Shown here: positions 55,068 through 63,899 of the stretch, one piece after another
Position numbering within the stretch: the stretch's first letter is position 1
How the letters are laid out: the number at the start of each line of letters is the position of its first letter
NCBI RefSeq assembly: GCF_900100695.1
Contig: NZ_FNCF01000001.1
Location: 248,001 to 312,000, forward strand
DNA length: 64,000 nt
Direction of reading: 5' to 3'
Source: Klenkia brasiliensis
GTDB taxonomy: Bacteria > Actinomycetota > Actinomycetes > Mycobacteriales > Geodermatophilaceae
Position numbers and translations under genes: made by a program
Notes under the pieces: model-generated
The model's database searches: none
Seen by the model: the letters and a program-made list of their open reading frames with translations, nothing else
Told to the model about the DNA's origin: nothing

Positions 55068-55073
55068 ATGCTG
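55068..55073 (-). promoter_or_regulatory. -10 element for two-helix protein gene
   Basis: CAGCAT on the minus strand, 7 bases before the GTG; leaderless configuration. Confidence 0.38.
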
Positions 55074-55090
55074 TCATCCCGCCCGCGTCG

Positions 55091-55096
55091 TAGCGT
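55091..55096 (+). promoter_or_regulatory. -10 element for helicase-associated gene
   Basis: TAGCGT, 7 bases before the ATG at 55104; back to back with the neighbouring promoter. Confidence 0.48.
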
Positions 55097-55103
55097 GGAG
55101 CGG

Positions 55104-57338
55104 ATGTCCACGACCGAGGGCGCCCCGGCCCCCGCCACGCTCGGCGCCTGGCTGCGCACCCGCACCGACGAGCAGCTGGGCACCCTCCTGGCGCTGCGCC
55201 CCGACACCGCCCGGCCCGCGCCCTCCGACGTGGTGGGCCTGGCCACCCGCCTGGCCGTCCCGGTGTCGGTGGACCGCGCGCTGGACGAGCTGGACGCCGG
55301 CACCCTGCAGGTGCTCGACGCGGTGCTGCTGGCCCCCGGCGACGGCCTCACCCGGGGCGAGCTGGCCGCCGCCCTGCCCGGCGCCCCCGTCGAGGAGGCG
55401 GTGGCGCTGCTCACCGACCGCGCGCTGCTGTGGGGCGACGACGTGCTGCACGCACCCGAGCCGGTCCGCCGTGCGGTGCGCTACCCGGCCGGGCTGGGCC
55501 GGCCGCGCACGCCCCCGCCGTCGGACGTCGCCGGCGACCTGGCCGGGGTGGACGACGACGAGCGCGCCGTGCTGGTGGCCCTGGCCGGGGAGAACCCGCT
55601 GGGCCGGCTGCCGGTGGACCACTCGGGCAGCTCGCCGGACAGCCCCGCCCGCCGGCTGCTCCGCCGCGGTCTGCTGACCCGGGTGGACGCCGCGAACGTC
55701 GAGCTGCCGCGGCAGTACGGGCTGGCGCTGCGCGGGGACCAGCCCCTCGGCCCGGTGCGCAGCCGGCCGGAGCCCCCCACCGCCCAGCGCGACCCGGACG
55801 TCGTCGACCGGCGGGGGGCCGGTGCGGCCCTGGAGACGGTGGGCCGGGTGGGCGAGCTGCTGTCCGCGCTGGAGGAGGACCCGGCCGGGCTGCTGCGCAG
55901 CGGCGGCATGGCCATCCGGGACCAGAAGCGGCTGGCGAAGGCGCTGGGGGTCGACGAGCGGGCGGTCGCCTTCCACATCGAGGTCGCCCACGCCGCCGGC
56001 CTGCTGGACCTGGGCGGACCGCACCGCGACGAGTGGCTGCCCAGCCGGGAGTTCGACACGTGGCGCGAGCAGCCGCTGCCCGAGCGGTGGGCGCTGCTGG
56101 CGGCCGGGTGGCTGGACACCCTGCGGGTCATCTCGCTGGTCGGGCAGCGCGACCTGGCCGGCAAGGCGGTCAACGTGCTCTCCCCCGACGTCGTGCGGCA
56201 CACCGTCCCGGCGATCCGGCGCACCCTGCTGGCCACCCTCGGCGAGCTGGGCCCGGGCCGGGGCCTGGCCACCGACGACCTGCTGGAGCTGCTGCGCTGG
56301 CAGAGCCCGCGGCGGGCCGACCGGTTCGTGCTGGTGCCGGCGCTGGTCGAGGAGGCCGAGCGGCTGGGGGTCGTGGTCGGGGGTGGGCTCACGTCGGGGG
56401 GCCGCGGGCTGCTGGCCGGTGGCGAGGAGGGCGCGGCCGAGGGCATGCGCGGGCTGCTGCCCGACCCGGTCGACCACGTGCTCGCCCAGCCCGACCTGTC
56501 CCTGGTCGCGCCCGGGCCGCTGGTCGCCGAGCTGGCCCGCACCCTGGCCGTCGTCGCCGACGTGGAGTCCTCCGGCGGCGCGACCGTGTTCCGGGTGACC
56601 GACGGCAGCGTGCGGCGGGCCCTGGACTCGGGCTGGTCGGCCGCCGAGCTGCACGACTTCTTCGCCCGGGCCTCGCGCACCCCGGTGCCCCAGGCGCTGG
56701 ACTACCTCGTCGACGACGTCGCGCGCCAGCACGGCCGGCTGCGGGTCGGGGCGATCGAGGCCTACGTGCGCAGCGACGACCACGGCCTGCTGTCCCAGGT
56801 GCTGTCGGACAAGCGCACCGCGCGGGCGGAGCTGCGCCGGCTGGCCCCCGGGGTGCTGGTCAGCGGGCTGCCCGCCGACGAGGTGCTCGAGGTGCTGCGG
56901 TCGGCCGGCTACGCACCCGCCGGGGAGTCCGCGGGCGGCGCCGTCCTCACCCGGCCGGCCGGGCGGCCCCGGGCGACCGCGCGGCCGGGCAGCCGGCCCG
57001 CCACGGGGCCGCGTCCGCTCGGGCCCGAGGAGGTCGAGGCGACCGTGCGGGAGATCCGGGCCGGGGACGCCGCGCTGGCCGCCCGCCGCACCGACCCGGC
57101 CCGCCAGGTCCCGGGCGTGACGACGGCGAGCACGCTGGAGCTGCTGTCGCGGGCGGTGCGCGAGCAGCTGCCGGTGTGGCTGGGCTACGTCGACGCCCAG
57201 GGCTCGGGCAGCCGGCGCACCGTGCAGCCGCTGACCCTCGGCGGGGGCTTCCTGTCCGGCTTCGACGAGGGCAGGGGTGAGCAGCGCACCTTCGCCGTGC
57301 ACCGGATCACCTCGGTCGACCTGGTCGACGAGGCCTGA
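55104..57338 (+). CDS. Helicase-associated protein with WYL domain (XPB partner)
   Basis: A 744-residue protein of the actinobacterial helicase C-terminal-associated (Helicase_C_3, XPB/Ssl2-like) family, lacking Walker motifs. N-half helical repeats; SAAELHDFFARASRTPVPQALDYLVDDVARQHGRLRVG is the conserved block (about residues 510-550) with QVLSDKRTARAELRRLAPGVLVSG next. The C-terminus (~675-744) is a WYL domain (LELLSRAVREQLPVWLGYVDAQG, RTVQPLTLGGGFLSG) that often senses nucleic acid. It lies near the XPB gene, so probably a repair cofactor. Confidence 0.88.
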   Translation: MSTTEGAPAPATLGAWLRTRTDEQLGTLLALRPDTARPAPSDVVGLATRLAVPVSVDRALDELDAGTLQVLDAVLLAPGDGLTRGELAAALPGAPVEEAVALLTDRALLWGDDVLHAPEPVRRAVRYPAGLGRPRTPPPSDVAGDLAGVDDDERAVLVALAGENPLGRLPVDHSGSSPDSPARRLLRRGLLTRVDAANVELPRQYGLALRGDQPLGPVRSRPEPPTAQRDPDVVDRRGAGAALETVGRVGELLSALEEDPAGLLRSGGMAIRDQKRLAKALGVDERAVAFHIEVAHAAGLLDLGGPHRDEWLPSREFDTWREQPLPERWALLAAGWLDTLRVISLVGQRDLAGKAVNVLSPDVVRHTVPAIRRTLLATLGELGPGRGLATDDLLELLRWQSPRRADRFVLVPALVEEAERLGVVVGGGLTSGGRGLLAGGEEGAAEGMRGLLPDPVDHVLAQPDLSLVAPGPLVAELARTLAVVADVESSGGATVFRVTDGSVRRALDSGWSAAELHDFFARASRTPVPQALDYLVDDVARQHGRLRVGAIEAYVRSDDHGLLSQVLSDKRTARAELRRLAPGVLVSGLPADEVLEVLRSAGYAPAGESAGGAVLTRPAGRPRATARPGSRPATGPRPLGPEEVEATVREIRAGDAALAARRTDPARQVPGVTTASTLELLSRAVREQLPVWLGYVDAQGSGSRRTVQPLTLGGGFLSGFDEGRGEQRTFAVHRITSVDLVDEA

Positions 57339-57356
57339 CCCGCGGCCCCGCCCGGC

Positions 57357-57662
57357 TCAGGCAGCGGCGCCGCCGCTGCCGGCCAGCGGGTGCAGGACCG
57401 CGACGAGCAGGAGGCACGCGAGACCCAGTGCGGCCAGCGCGGCGTCGGTGCGCCTGCCCGCCCGGAGCAGCCGGACCAGCGTGGCGACCCCGAGCACCGC
57501 GCCCCAGGCCAGCAGCACCCAGCCGGCCAGCCACAGCAGCGCCGAGAGGCGCTCCCCGGTGGTCGGGAAGGCGCCGACGGCCTCGGCCACGGCGAGGGCG
57601 GTGGCGGCCAGCACGGCGAGGACGAGCACGGCGAGGGCGGCGCGGAACCGGGTCCGGAGCAC
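57357..57662 (-). CDS. Small membrane protein, 101 residues
   Basis: Unrecognised protein with three hydrophobic segments: about 6-27 (AALAVLVLAVLAATALAVAE), 40-62 (LLWLAGWVLLAWGAVLGVATLV) and 72-92 (AALAALGLACLLLVAVLHPLAG). Short polar loops. A longer reading to 57770 exists, but GTG 57662 is preceded at 6 bases by TACCGT, the clearest leaderless sign among the hypothetical genes. Lies between the helicase-associated gene (convergent) and the cyclopropane synthase (divergent). Confidence 0.72.
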   Translation of the reverse strand: MLRTRFRAALAVLVLAVLAATALAVAEAVGAFPTTGERLSALLWLAGWVLLAWGAVLGVATLVRLLRAGRRTDAALAALGLACLLLVAVLHPLAGSGGAAA

Positions 57663-57668
57663 GTCCGG

Positions 57669-57674
57669 ACGGTA
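57669..57674 (-). promoter_or_regulatory. -10 element for small membrane protein gene
   Basis: TACCGT on the minus strand, 6 bases before GTG; decides the start codon. Confidence 0.5.
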
Positions 57675-57753
57675 GCCAGCGCCGACCCCCGGGTCCACCC
57701 TGGAACACGCGGCGCCCCGGCACGCTTGAGCCAGTAGTTGGTCGAGGCAACGA

Positions 57754-59052
57754 ATGTGGCGGTGGGTCATGGCGCAGGGACGAACGGTCGCGGACCGGTT
57801 GGCGACGGTGCTGGGGACGGTGCTCGGGAGCGACCGGCTCCCCGTGCGGCTGCGGGGCTGGGACGGCTCCCTGTCCGGCCCGGCCGGTGCACCGGTGGTC
57901 GCCGTCCGGGACCGGCGGGCGCTGCGCCGACTGCTGTGGTCCCCCGGCCAGCTCGGCCTGGGCCGGGCCTACGTCTCCGGGGACATCGACATCGAGGACG
58001 ACGTCTTCGACACCTTCGCCGCGCTGAGCTCCGCCGGCCGGCTGGCCGAGACCGGCCCGATGCGGCCGCTGTCGGGAGCCGAGCGGCTGGCCCTGCTGCG
58101 CACGGTGGCGGGCCTGGGCGGCCTGGGCCGCGACCCCGAGCCGCCCGCGGAGGAGGCCGACCTCGGCGGCCACGGGCTGCGGCACAGCCGACGGCGGGAC
58201 GCCGCCGCGATCGCCCACCACTACGACGTGGGCAACGACTTCTACGAGCTCGTGCTGGGCCCCTCGATGGTCTACAGCTGCGCGGTCTGGGACTCCCCCG
58301 ACACCGGCCTGGACGCGGCGCAGGAGGCCAAGCTCGACCTGGTCTGCCGCAAGCTGGGGCTCACCAAGGGTGCGCGGCTGCTGGACGTCGGCTGCGGCTG
58401 GGGCTCGATGGCCATCCACGCCGCCGGGCGGTACGGCGCGACCGTCGTCGGCATCACCATCTCCGAGGAGCAGGCCACGCTGGCCCGCAAGCGGGTCGCC
58501 GAGGCCGGGCTGACCGACAAGGTCGAGATCCGGGTGCAGGACTACCGGGAGGTCGCCGACGGCCCGTTCGACGCGATCAGCTCGATCGGGATGGCCGAGC
58601 ACGTCGGCCGGGCGCGGCTGGGCGACTACGTCGACCAGCTGGTCGCGCTGCTGCGCCCGGGTGGGCGGCTGCTCAACCACGCCATCGCCTGGAACGCCGG
58701 GGAGACCGGCTGGGACGAGGACACCTTCATCGCCCGCTACGTCTTCCCCGACGGCGAGCTGCTGCCGCTGGGCACCATGGTCGGCGCGATCGAGGCCGGT
58801 GGTCTGGAGGTCGTCGACGTCGAGGCGCTGCGCCGGCACTACGCGCTCACCCTCCGCGCCTGGGTGCGCAACCTCGAGGAGCACTGGGACGACGCCGTGG
58901 CCGCCAGCACCGAGGGCCGGGCGCGGGTGTGGCGGCTGTACATGGCCGCCTGCGCGCTGGCCTTCGAGTCCGGCGCGATGGGGGTGGACCAGGTGCTGGC
59001 GGTCAAGCCCGGCGGCGAGCAGCCCCCGCTGCGCCGCACCGGTTGGGTCTGA
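57754..59052 (+). CDS. cfa: Cyclopropane-fatty-acyl-phospholipid synthase
   Basis: SAM-dependent enzyme adding a methylene bridge to unsaturated lipid chains; 432 residues. The SAM loop ARLLDVGCGWGSMAIHAA lies near 205-222; AIAHHYDVGNDFYELVLGPSMVYSCAVW is the family's N-terminal landmark, with VVGITISEEQATLARKRV and SIGMAEHVG around the active site. The C-terminal region (ALTLRAWVRNLEEHW) is complete. ATG 57754 with GAGG upstream; ATG 57769 is an alternative. Membrane remodelling enzyme between two DNA-repair-related genes. Confidence 0.93.
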   Translation: MWRWVMAQGRTVADRLATVLGTVLGSDRLPVRLRGWDGSLSGPAGAPVVAVRDRRALRRLLWSPGQLGLGRAYVSGDIDIEDDVFDTFAALSSAGRLAETGPMRPLSGAERLALLRTVAGLGGLGRDPEPPAEEADLGGHGLRHSRRRDAAAIAHHYDVGNDFYELVLGPSMVYSCAVWDSPDTGLDAAQEAKLDLVCRKLGLTKGARLLDVGCGWGSMAIHAAGRYGATVVGITISEEQATLARKRVAEAGLTDKVEIRVQDYREVADGPFDAISSIGMAEHVGRARLGDYVDQLVALLRPGGRLLNHAIAWNAGETGWDEDTFIARYVFPDGELLPLGTMVGAIEAGGLEVVDVEALRRHYALTLRAWVRNLEEHWDDAVAASTEGRARVWRLYMAACALAFESGAMGVDQVLAVKPGGEQPPLRRTGWV

Positions 59053-59119
59053 CCTGCGGCGGGAAGGTCCTGTCGGCGCCCGCGGTTACCTTCGTGACGG
59101 CCGAACGCGGAGGAGAGAC

Positions 59120-60805
59120 GTGAGCGACGGACCCCTGATCGTGCAGTCCGACAAGACCCTGCTGCTGGAGGTCGACCACCCGCAGAGCAAGGAGTGCCGG
59201 GCCGCGATCGCCCCGTTCGCGGAGCTGGAGCGCAGCCCCGAGCACGTGCACACCTACCGGGTGACGCCGCTCGCGCTGTGGAACGCCCGCGCCGCCGGCC
59301 ACGACGCCGAGCAGGTCGTCGACGCCCTGGTGCGCTACAGCCGCTACCCGGTGCCGCACGCGCTGCTGGTCGACGTCGCCGACACGATGGACCGCTTCGG
59401 CCGGCTGACCCTGTCGAACAACCCGGTGCACGGGCTGGTGCTCACCACCACCGACCGGGCCGTGCTCACCGAGGTCTCCCGCAGCAAGAAGGTCGCCCCC
59501 ATGCTGGGCGCCCGCATCGACGACGACACGATCGCCGTGCACCCCTCCGAGCGCGGCCGGCTCAAGCAGGCGCTGCTCAAGGTCGGCTGGCCCGCCGAGG
59601 ACCTCGCGGGCTACGTCGACGGCCAGGCGCACCCGATCGAGCTCGACCAGGCCGACTGGCACCTGCGCGACTACCAGCAGGCCGCCGTCGACGGGTTCTG
59701 GGCCGGCGGGTCCGGCGTCGTCGTGCTGCCCTGCGGGGCCGGCAAGACCCTGGTCGGTGCCGCGGCGATGGCCGAGGCGAAGGCGACCACGCTGATCCTG
59801 GTCACCAACACCGTCGCCGGCCGGCAGTGGAAGCGCGAGCTCATCGCCCGCACGTCGCTGACCGAGGACGAGATCGGCGAGTACTCCGGCGAGCGCAAGG
59901 AGATCCGTCCGGTCACCATCGCGACCTACCAGGTGATCACCACCCGCCGGAAGGGCGAGTACCGGCACCTGGACCTCTTCGACGCGCAGGACTGGGGCCT
60001 GATCGTCTACGACGAGGTGCACCTGCTGCCGGCGCCGATCTTCCGGCTCACCGCGGACCTGCAGTCCCGCCGGCGGCTGGGGCTGACCGCCACCCTGGTG
60101 CGCGAGGACGGCCGGGAGGACGACGTGTTCTCCCTCATCGGCCCCAAGCGGTACGACGCACCGTGGCGCGACATCGAGGCGCAGGGCTACATCGCCCCGG
60201 CCGAGTGCATCGAGGTGCGGGTGTCCCTCGACGACGAGGAGCGGATGACCTACGCGGTCGCGGAGCCCGAGGAGCGCTACCGCATCGCGGCCACGGCGTC
60301 GTCGAAGCTGCCGGTGATCCGCCGGGTGCTGGACCGACACCCCGACGAGCAGAAGCTGGTCATCGGTGCCTACCTCGACCAGCTCGAGGACCTCGGCCAG
60401 GCGCTGGACGCCCCGGTCATCCAGGGGTCGACCACCAACCGGGAGCGGGAGAAGCTCTTCGACGCCTTCCGCGCCGGGGAGATCAAGACGCTGGTCGTCT
60501 CCAAGGTCGCGAACTTCTCCATCGACCTGCCCGAGGCAGCCGTCGCCGTCCAGGTGTCGGGGACGTTCGGGTCGCGTCAGGAGGAGGCGCAGCGGCTGGG
60601 CCGGGTGCTCCGCCCGAAGGCCGACGGCCGGCAGGCGCACTTCTACACCGTGGTCAGCCGCGACACCCTCGACAGCGAGTACGCCGCCCACCGGCAGCGC
60701 TTCCTCGCCGAGCAGGGCTACGCCTACACCATCGTCGACGCCGCCGACCTGGCCGGCCGCGGCGAGGTCAACGGCCCCGACTGGGTGGACGAGCCCTCCG
60801 ACTGA
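59120..60805 (+). CDS. XPB-type DNA repair helicase
   Basis: Superfamily 2 helicase of 561 residues, bacterial orthologue of eukaryotic XPB. An N-terminal domain (~1-175), Walker A PCGAGKT around 205-210, DEVH at 298-301, LGLTATLVREDGRED containing the XPB-specific RED motif, and motif VI QRLGRVLRPK. Unwinds DNA 3'-5' in repair or transcription-coupled contexts. GTG start with GGAGGAG upstream. Followed by a strong hairpin. The WYL/helicase-associated gene upstream is its likely partner. Confidence 0.96.
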   Translation: MSDGPLIVQSDKTLLLEVDHPQSKECRAAIAPFAELERSPEHVHTYRVTPLALWNARAAGHDAEQVVDALVRYSRYPVPHALLVDVADTMDRFGRLTLSNNPVHGLVLTTTDRAVLTEVSRSKKVAPMLGARIDDDTIAVHPSERGRLKQALLKVGWPAEDLAGYVDGQAHPIELDQADWHLRDYQQAAVDGFWAGGSGVVVLPCGAGKTLVGAAAMAEAKATTLILVTNTVAGRQWKRELIARTSLTEDEIGEYSGERKEIRPVTIATYQVITTRRKGEYRHLDLFDAQDWGLIVYDEVHLLPAPIFRLTADLQSRRRLGLTATLVREDGREDDVFSLIGPKRYDAPWRDIEAQGYIAPAECIEVRVSLDDEERMTYAVAEPEERYRIAATASSKLPVIRRVLDRHPDEQKLVIGAYLDQLEDLGQALDAPVIQGSTTNREREKLFDAFRAGEIKTLVVSKVANFSIDLPEAAVAVQVSGTFGSRQEEAQRLGRVLRPKADGRQAHFYTVVSRDTLDSEYAAHRQRFLAEQGYAYTIVDAADLAGRGEVNGPDWVDEPSD

Positions 60806-60813
60806 CGTCGAGG

Positions 60814-60860
60814 GCACGACTGCGGTGGTCACCGGGGCCGGGTGACCACCGCAGTCGTGC
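60814..60860. terminator. Terminator-like hairpin after XPB gene
   Basis: Perfect 20-base arms (60814-60833 and 60841-60860) with a 7-base loop begin nine bases after the XPB stop. No T-tract. The remaining ~185 bases to the next start show nothing else convincing. Confidence 0.75.
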
Positions 60861-61046
60861 GCTCGGTGACGGCTCGCGGGACGGATGGGACGGAACGGTC
60901 CGGCGCGGCCGAGACGTGGGCCACACCCGGACGGAGATCATCCGCGAACCCGCAGCTCAGCGGCCCGCCGACCGGGCCTCTACACGACGGCGGCCGGCAC
61001 GCGAAGGGCAACCCGGCCTGGGCGTGTCGCCTCCGCGTGGGTCACG

Positions 61047-62828
61047 ATGGACGACGCCATGGCCTCCCCCGCACCGATGTACGCAGCCGGCGCACGCCCC
61101 CTCCGCGCGTGGCAGCAGGAGGCCCTCGAGCGCTACGAGGAGACCTTCCCCAAGGACTTCCTGGTCACCGCGACCCCCGGCGCCGGCAAGACCACCTTCG
61201 CCCTCACCCTGGCCGCCCGGCTGCTGCAGCGCCGCGAGGTCGCCCGCGTCGTCGTCGTCGCCCCGACCGACCACCTGCGCCTGCAGTGGGCCGACGCCGC
61301 CGACCGCGCCGGCATCGTCCTGGACCCCGGTCTGACCAACGCCGTCGGCCCGGTCCGCGCGGGCACCCAGGGCTACGTGACCACCTACGCCCAGGTCGCC
61401 GGCAAGCCGATGCTGCACGCCGCCCGGGCCACCGCGGTCAAGACGCTGGTCATCCTCGACGAGATCCACCACGCCGGCGACGGCCTGTCCTGGGGCGAGG
61501 CCGTGGCCGACGCCTTCGGCATGGTGGCCCGCCGGCTGTGCCTGACCGGGACCCCCTTCCGCACCAAGGTCGACGAGCGCATCCCCTTCGTCCGGTACGA
61601 GGAGGACACCTTCGAGGCCGACGACGGCGAGCGCGGCGTGGGCCTGGCCTCCCGCGCCGACTACACCTACGGCTACAAGGAGGCGCTGGCCGACAGCGTC
61701 GTCCGGCCCGTCGTGTTCGCCGCCTACACCGGCACCGCGCGCTGGCGGAACTCCGCCGGCGAGGTGGTCGCCGCCTCGCTCACCGAGGCCGGCACCAAGA
61801 GCGTCGAGATGGCCGCCTGGCGCACCGTGCTGGACCCCAAGGGCCAGTGGGTGCCGCACGTCATCGCCGCCATGGACGAGCGCATCACCCACCTGCGCGA
61901 GCACGGCATGCCCGACGCCGCCGGCCTCGTGCTCGCCTCCGACCAGGACGACGCCCGCGCCTACGCCCGCATCGTCCGGCGGATCACCGGCAAGGCCCCC
62001 GAGCTGATCCTCTCCGACGACCCCAAGGCGTCGAAGAAGATCGAGCGGTTCGCCACCGGCTCGGCCCGGATCGCGGTCTGCGTGCGCATGGTCTCCGAGG
62101 GCGTCGACATCCCCCGCGCCGCCGTGCTGGCCTGGATGACCTCCTACCGCACGCCGCTGTTCTTCGCCCAGGCCGTCGGCCGCGTCGTGCGCGCCCGCGA
62201 CCCGCAGGAGTCCGCGACGGTCTTCCTGCCCGCCGTCCGGCCGCTGCTCGCGCTGGCCGCGTCGATGGAGGAGCAGCGCAACCACGTCATGCCGCCGCCG
62301 CGGAAGACCGAGGAGGCCGAGCTCGAGGAGCTCGACCTGCCGCCGCGGGAGCCCCGCGAGGGTGCGCTGACCCAGCACGAGATGCTCGAGGCCGACGCCC
62401 GCTTCGCCCACGTCCTGCACGGCGGCACCGCGCACACCGGCGCCGGCAACCGGCCCACCGCGCTGGCCGCCGAGGACGAGGAGTTCGTGGGCATCCCCGG
62501 CCTGCTCACCCCCGAGCAGACCGCCGAGCTGCTGGCCAAGCGGGACGACGAGCTGCGGCTGCGGATCGCGGCCAGCCACAAGCACGACGACGGCGACTTC
62601 ATGCTGGTCGAGGACCACCCCGACGAGCTCGAGACCAGCGGCTGGCGCGACGCCGCGGAGCTGCGCCGCGAGATCAACCGGCTGGTGTCCCGGGTGTCGG
62701 CCAAGACCTCGACGCCGCACGCGGTGGTGCACACGCAACTGCGCCAGTCCGTGCCCGGGCCGCCCTCGGCGAGCGCGTCGGTCGACGTCCTGCGCATGCG
62801 CCGGGAGCGCCTCCGCACGATGCTCTAG
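61047..62828 (+). CDS. SF2 DEAD/DEAH-box helicase
   Basis: DNA/RNA helicase-like ATPase of 593 residues. Q-like RPLRAWQQEALERY, Walker A ATPGAGKTT (42-50), LDEIHH (137-142), TGTPFRTK as motif III, and motifs V/VI VSEGVDIPRAAVLAWM and FAQAVGRVVRARD. The C-terminal ~180 residues are acidic and helical with no known domain. ATG 61047 precedes motif Q; later ATGs at 61059 and 61077 are alternatives. Separated from XPB by a terminator, so independently transcribed. Its stop CTAG is shared with the convergent cupin gene. Confidence 0.92.
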   Translation: MDDAMASPAPMYAAGARPLRAWQQEALERYEETFPKDFLVTATPGAGKTTFALTLAARLLQRREVARVVVVAPTDHLRLQWADAADRAGIVLDPGLTNAVGPVRAGTQGYVTTYAQVAGKPMLHAARATAVKTLVILDEIHHAGDGLSWGEAVADAFGMVARRLCLTGTPFRTKVDERIPFVRYEEDTFEADDGERGVGLASRADYTYGYKEALADSVVRPVVFAAYTGTARWRNSAGEVVAASLTEAGTKSVEMAAWRTVLDPKGQWVPHVIAAMDERITHLREHGMPDAAGLVLASDQDDARAYARIVRRITGKAPELILSDDPKASKKIERFATGSARIAVCVRMVSEGVDIPRAAVLAWMTSYRTPLFFAQAVGRVVRARDPQESATVFLPAVRPLLALAASMEEQRNHVMPPPRKTEEAELEELDLPPREPREGALTQHEMLEADARFAHVLHGGTAHTGAGNRPTALAAEDEEFVGIPGLLTPEQTAELLAKRDDELRLRIAASHKHDDGDFMLVEDHPDELETSGWRDAAELRREINRLVSRVSAKTSTPHAVVHTQLRQSVPGPPSASASVDVLRMRRERLRTML

Positions 62829-63316
62829 CCCGGGATGCGGACCTCCGACCAGTCCAGGCCGGCCAGGTTGACCACGACCGCCTCCTGGGTGGTCCGGGCG
62901 ATCACCACGACCGCCTCGGTGTCGGGGTCGGGGTTCTCCTCCCGGTGCGGCACCCACGGCGGCACGAAGACGTAGTCACCGGGCGCGGTCTGCACCACCC
63001 GCTCCACCGGCTGGTCGCCCTCGACGTCCAGGAACACGAACCGCGGGGTGCCCGAGACGACGTAGATCGCGGTCTCGGACGCGCCGTGGTGGTGGTTGCC
63101 GGAGTTCGTCGCGCCCGGCACGTGGGTCTGGCCCATCCAGAGGTGGCGCGCCCCGACCGTGGCGCCGCTGATGGCCTCCCGGCGGCGCATCCCGGACGTC
63201 TGCGCGGTGTCGCCCACCAGCCCGGACGGCGCCACGTGGTGCAGCACGCGGTGGAACGGGTCGATCGAGGCGGGCACGAGCACCCCGCTCGGGCTGGGGA
63301 CGACGTCGTCGGTCAC
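62825..63316 (-). CDS. Cupin domain protein
   Basis: A 163-residue single-domain cupin. Metal motif 1 is HHHGASETAIYVVSG with three His and Glu; motif 2 is PGDYVFVPPWVPHREENP with the fourth His. Preceding text LVGDTAQTSGMRRREAISGATVG resembles quercetinase-like or regulatory cupins. Could be an oxygenase or sugar-binding protein; not decidable. GTG start with GAGGAC upstream and only 4 bases after the stop of the acyltransferase gene, so co-transcribed. Confidence 0.9.
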   Translation of the reverse strand: MTDDVVPSPSGVLVPASIDPFHRVLHHVAPSGLVGDTAQTSGMRRREAISGATVGARHLWMGQTHVPGATNSGNHHHGASETAIYVVSGTPRFVFLDVEGDQPVERVVQTAPGDYVFVPPWVPHREENPDPDTEAVVVIARTTQEAVVVNLAGLDWSEVRIPG

Positions 63317-63320
63317 GTCC

Positions 63321-63899
63321 TCACCCTGCTCCCTGCCGACCCGGGTCGCCAGGGAGGCGGACCGCCTCCGGGGGCACCACCACCGCACCGGCGGGGACGT
63401 CGGAGCGCACCACGGCACCGGCGCCGACCACCGCGCCGTCGCCGATGCGCACCGGGCCGACCACCACCGCGCCGGCACCCAGCCGCACCCGGTCACCGAT
63501 CACCGGCTGGCCGCGGCCGGTGTGCCCCACCGTGACGCCCTGGTTGACCCAGCAGTCCTCCCCCACCGAGGCGGCGGTGAGCACCGTCGACCAGCCGTGC
63601 TCGACGAACAGCCCGGGCCCGACGTGCGGCGCACCGATGTGCAGCGAGGCCAGCGGCGGGTAGGCGCGGCGCAGCAGCCAGCGCGCCGCCCGCGGCAGCG
63701 GGGTGAGCCGGTAGTGCACCACCGAGCGGAACTCCGGGTGGTGCACCACCAGCCGGCCGAACCGGGCCCGCGGCGACAGCTGCACCCAGGCGGGGCGGGG
63801 CAGGCACTCGGTGAACCGCTGCGCGTCCCGGCGCAGGTAGGGCCCGGCCTCGGCCCGCTCGACCACCCACCACAGGGGCGCGGTGAGCAGCCGGCTCAC
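63321..63899 (-). CDS. Hexapeptide-repeat acyltransferase (serine acetyltransferase-like)
   Basis: A 192-residue protein: an N-terminal helical part (~1-80; VERAEAGPYLRRDAQRFTECL, VHYRLTPLPRAARWLLRRAYPP) and a left-handed beta-helix from about 85 (LHIGAPHVGPGLFVEHGWSTVLTAASVGEDCWVNQGVTVGHTG). The catalytic-type His pair is in LFVEHGW and VGHTG. Like CysE-family enzymes, which use acetyl- or acyl-CoA. GTG overlaps the regulator stop as GTGA. Acceptor unknown. Confidence 0.88.
   Translation of the reverse strand: MSRLLTAPLWWVVERAEAGPYLRRDAQRFTECLPRPAWVQLSPRARFGRLVVHHPEFRSVVHYRLTPLPRAARWLLRRAYPPLASLHIGAPHVGPGLFVEHGWSTVLTAASVGEDCWVNQGVTVGHTGRGQPVIGDRVRLGAGAVVVGPVRIGDGAVVGAGAVVRSDVPAGAVVVPPEAVRLPGDPGRQGAG

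Noticed and set aside
57357-57770. Longer start (ATG 57770) for the 101-residue membrane protein
   Set aside because: The extra 36 residues are basic, Cys-rich and overlap the divergent cfa start, while GTG 57662 has TACCGT at the standard spacing.
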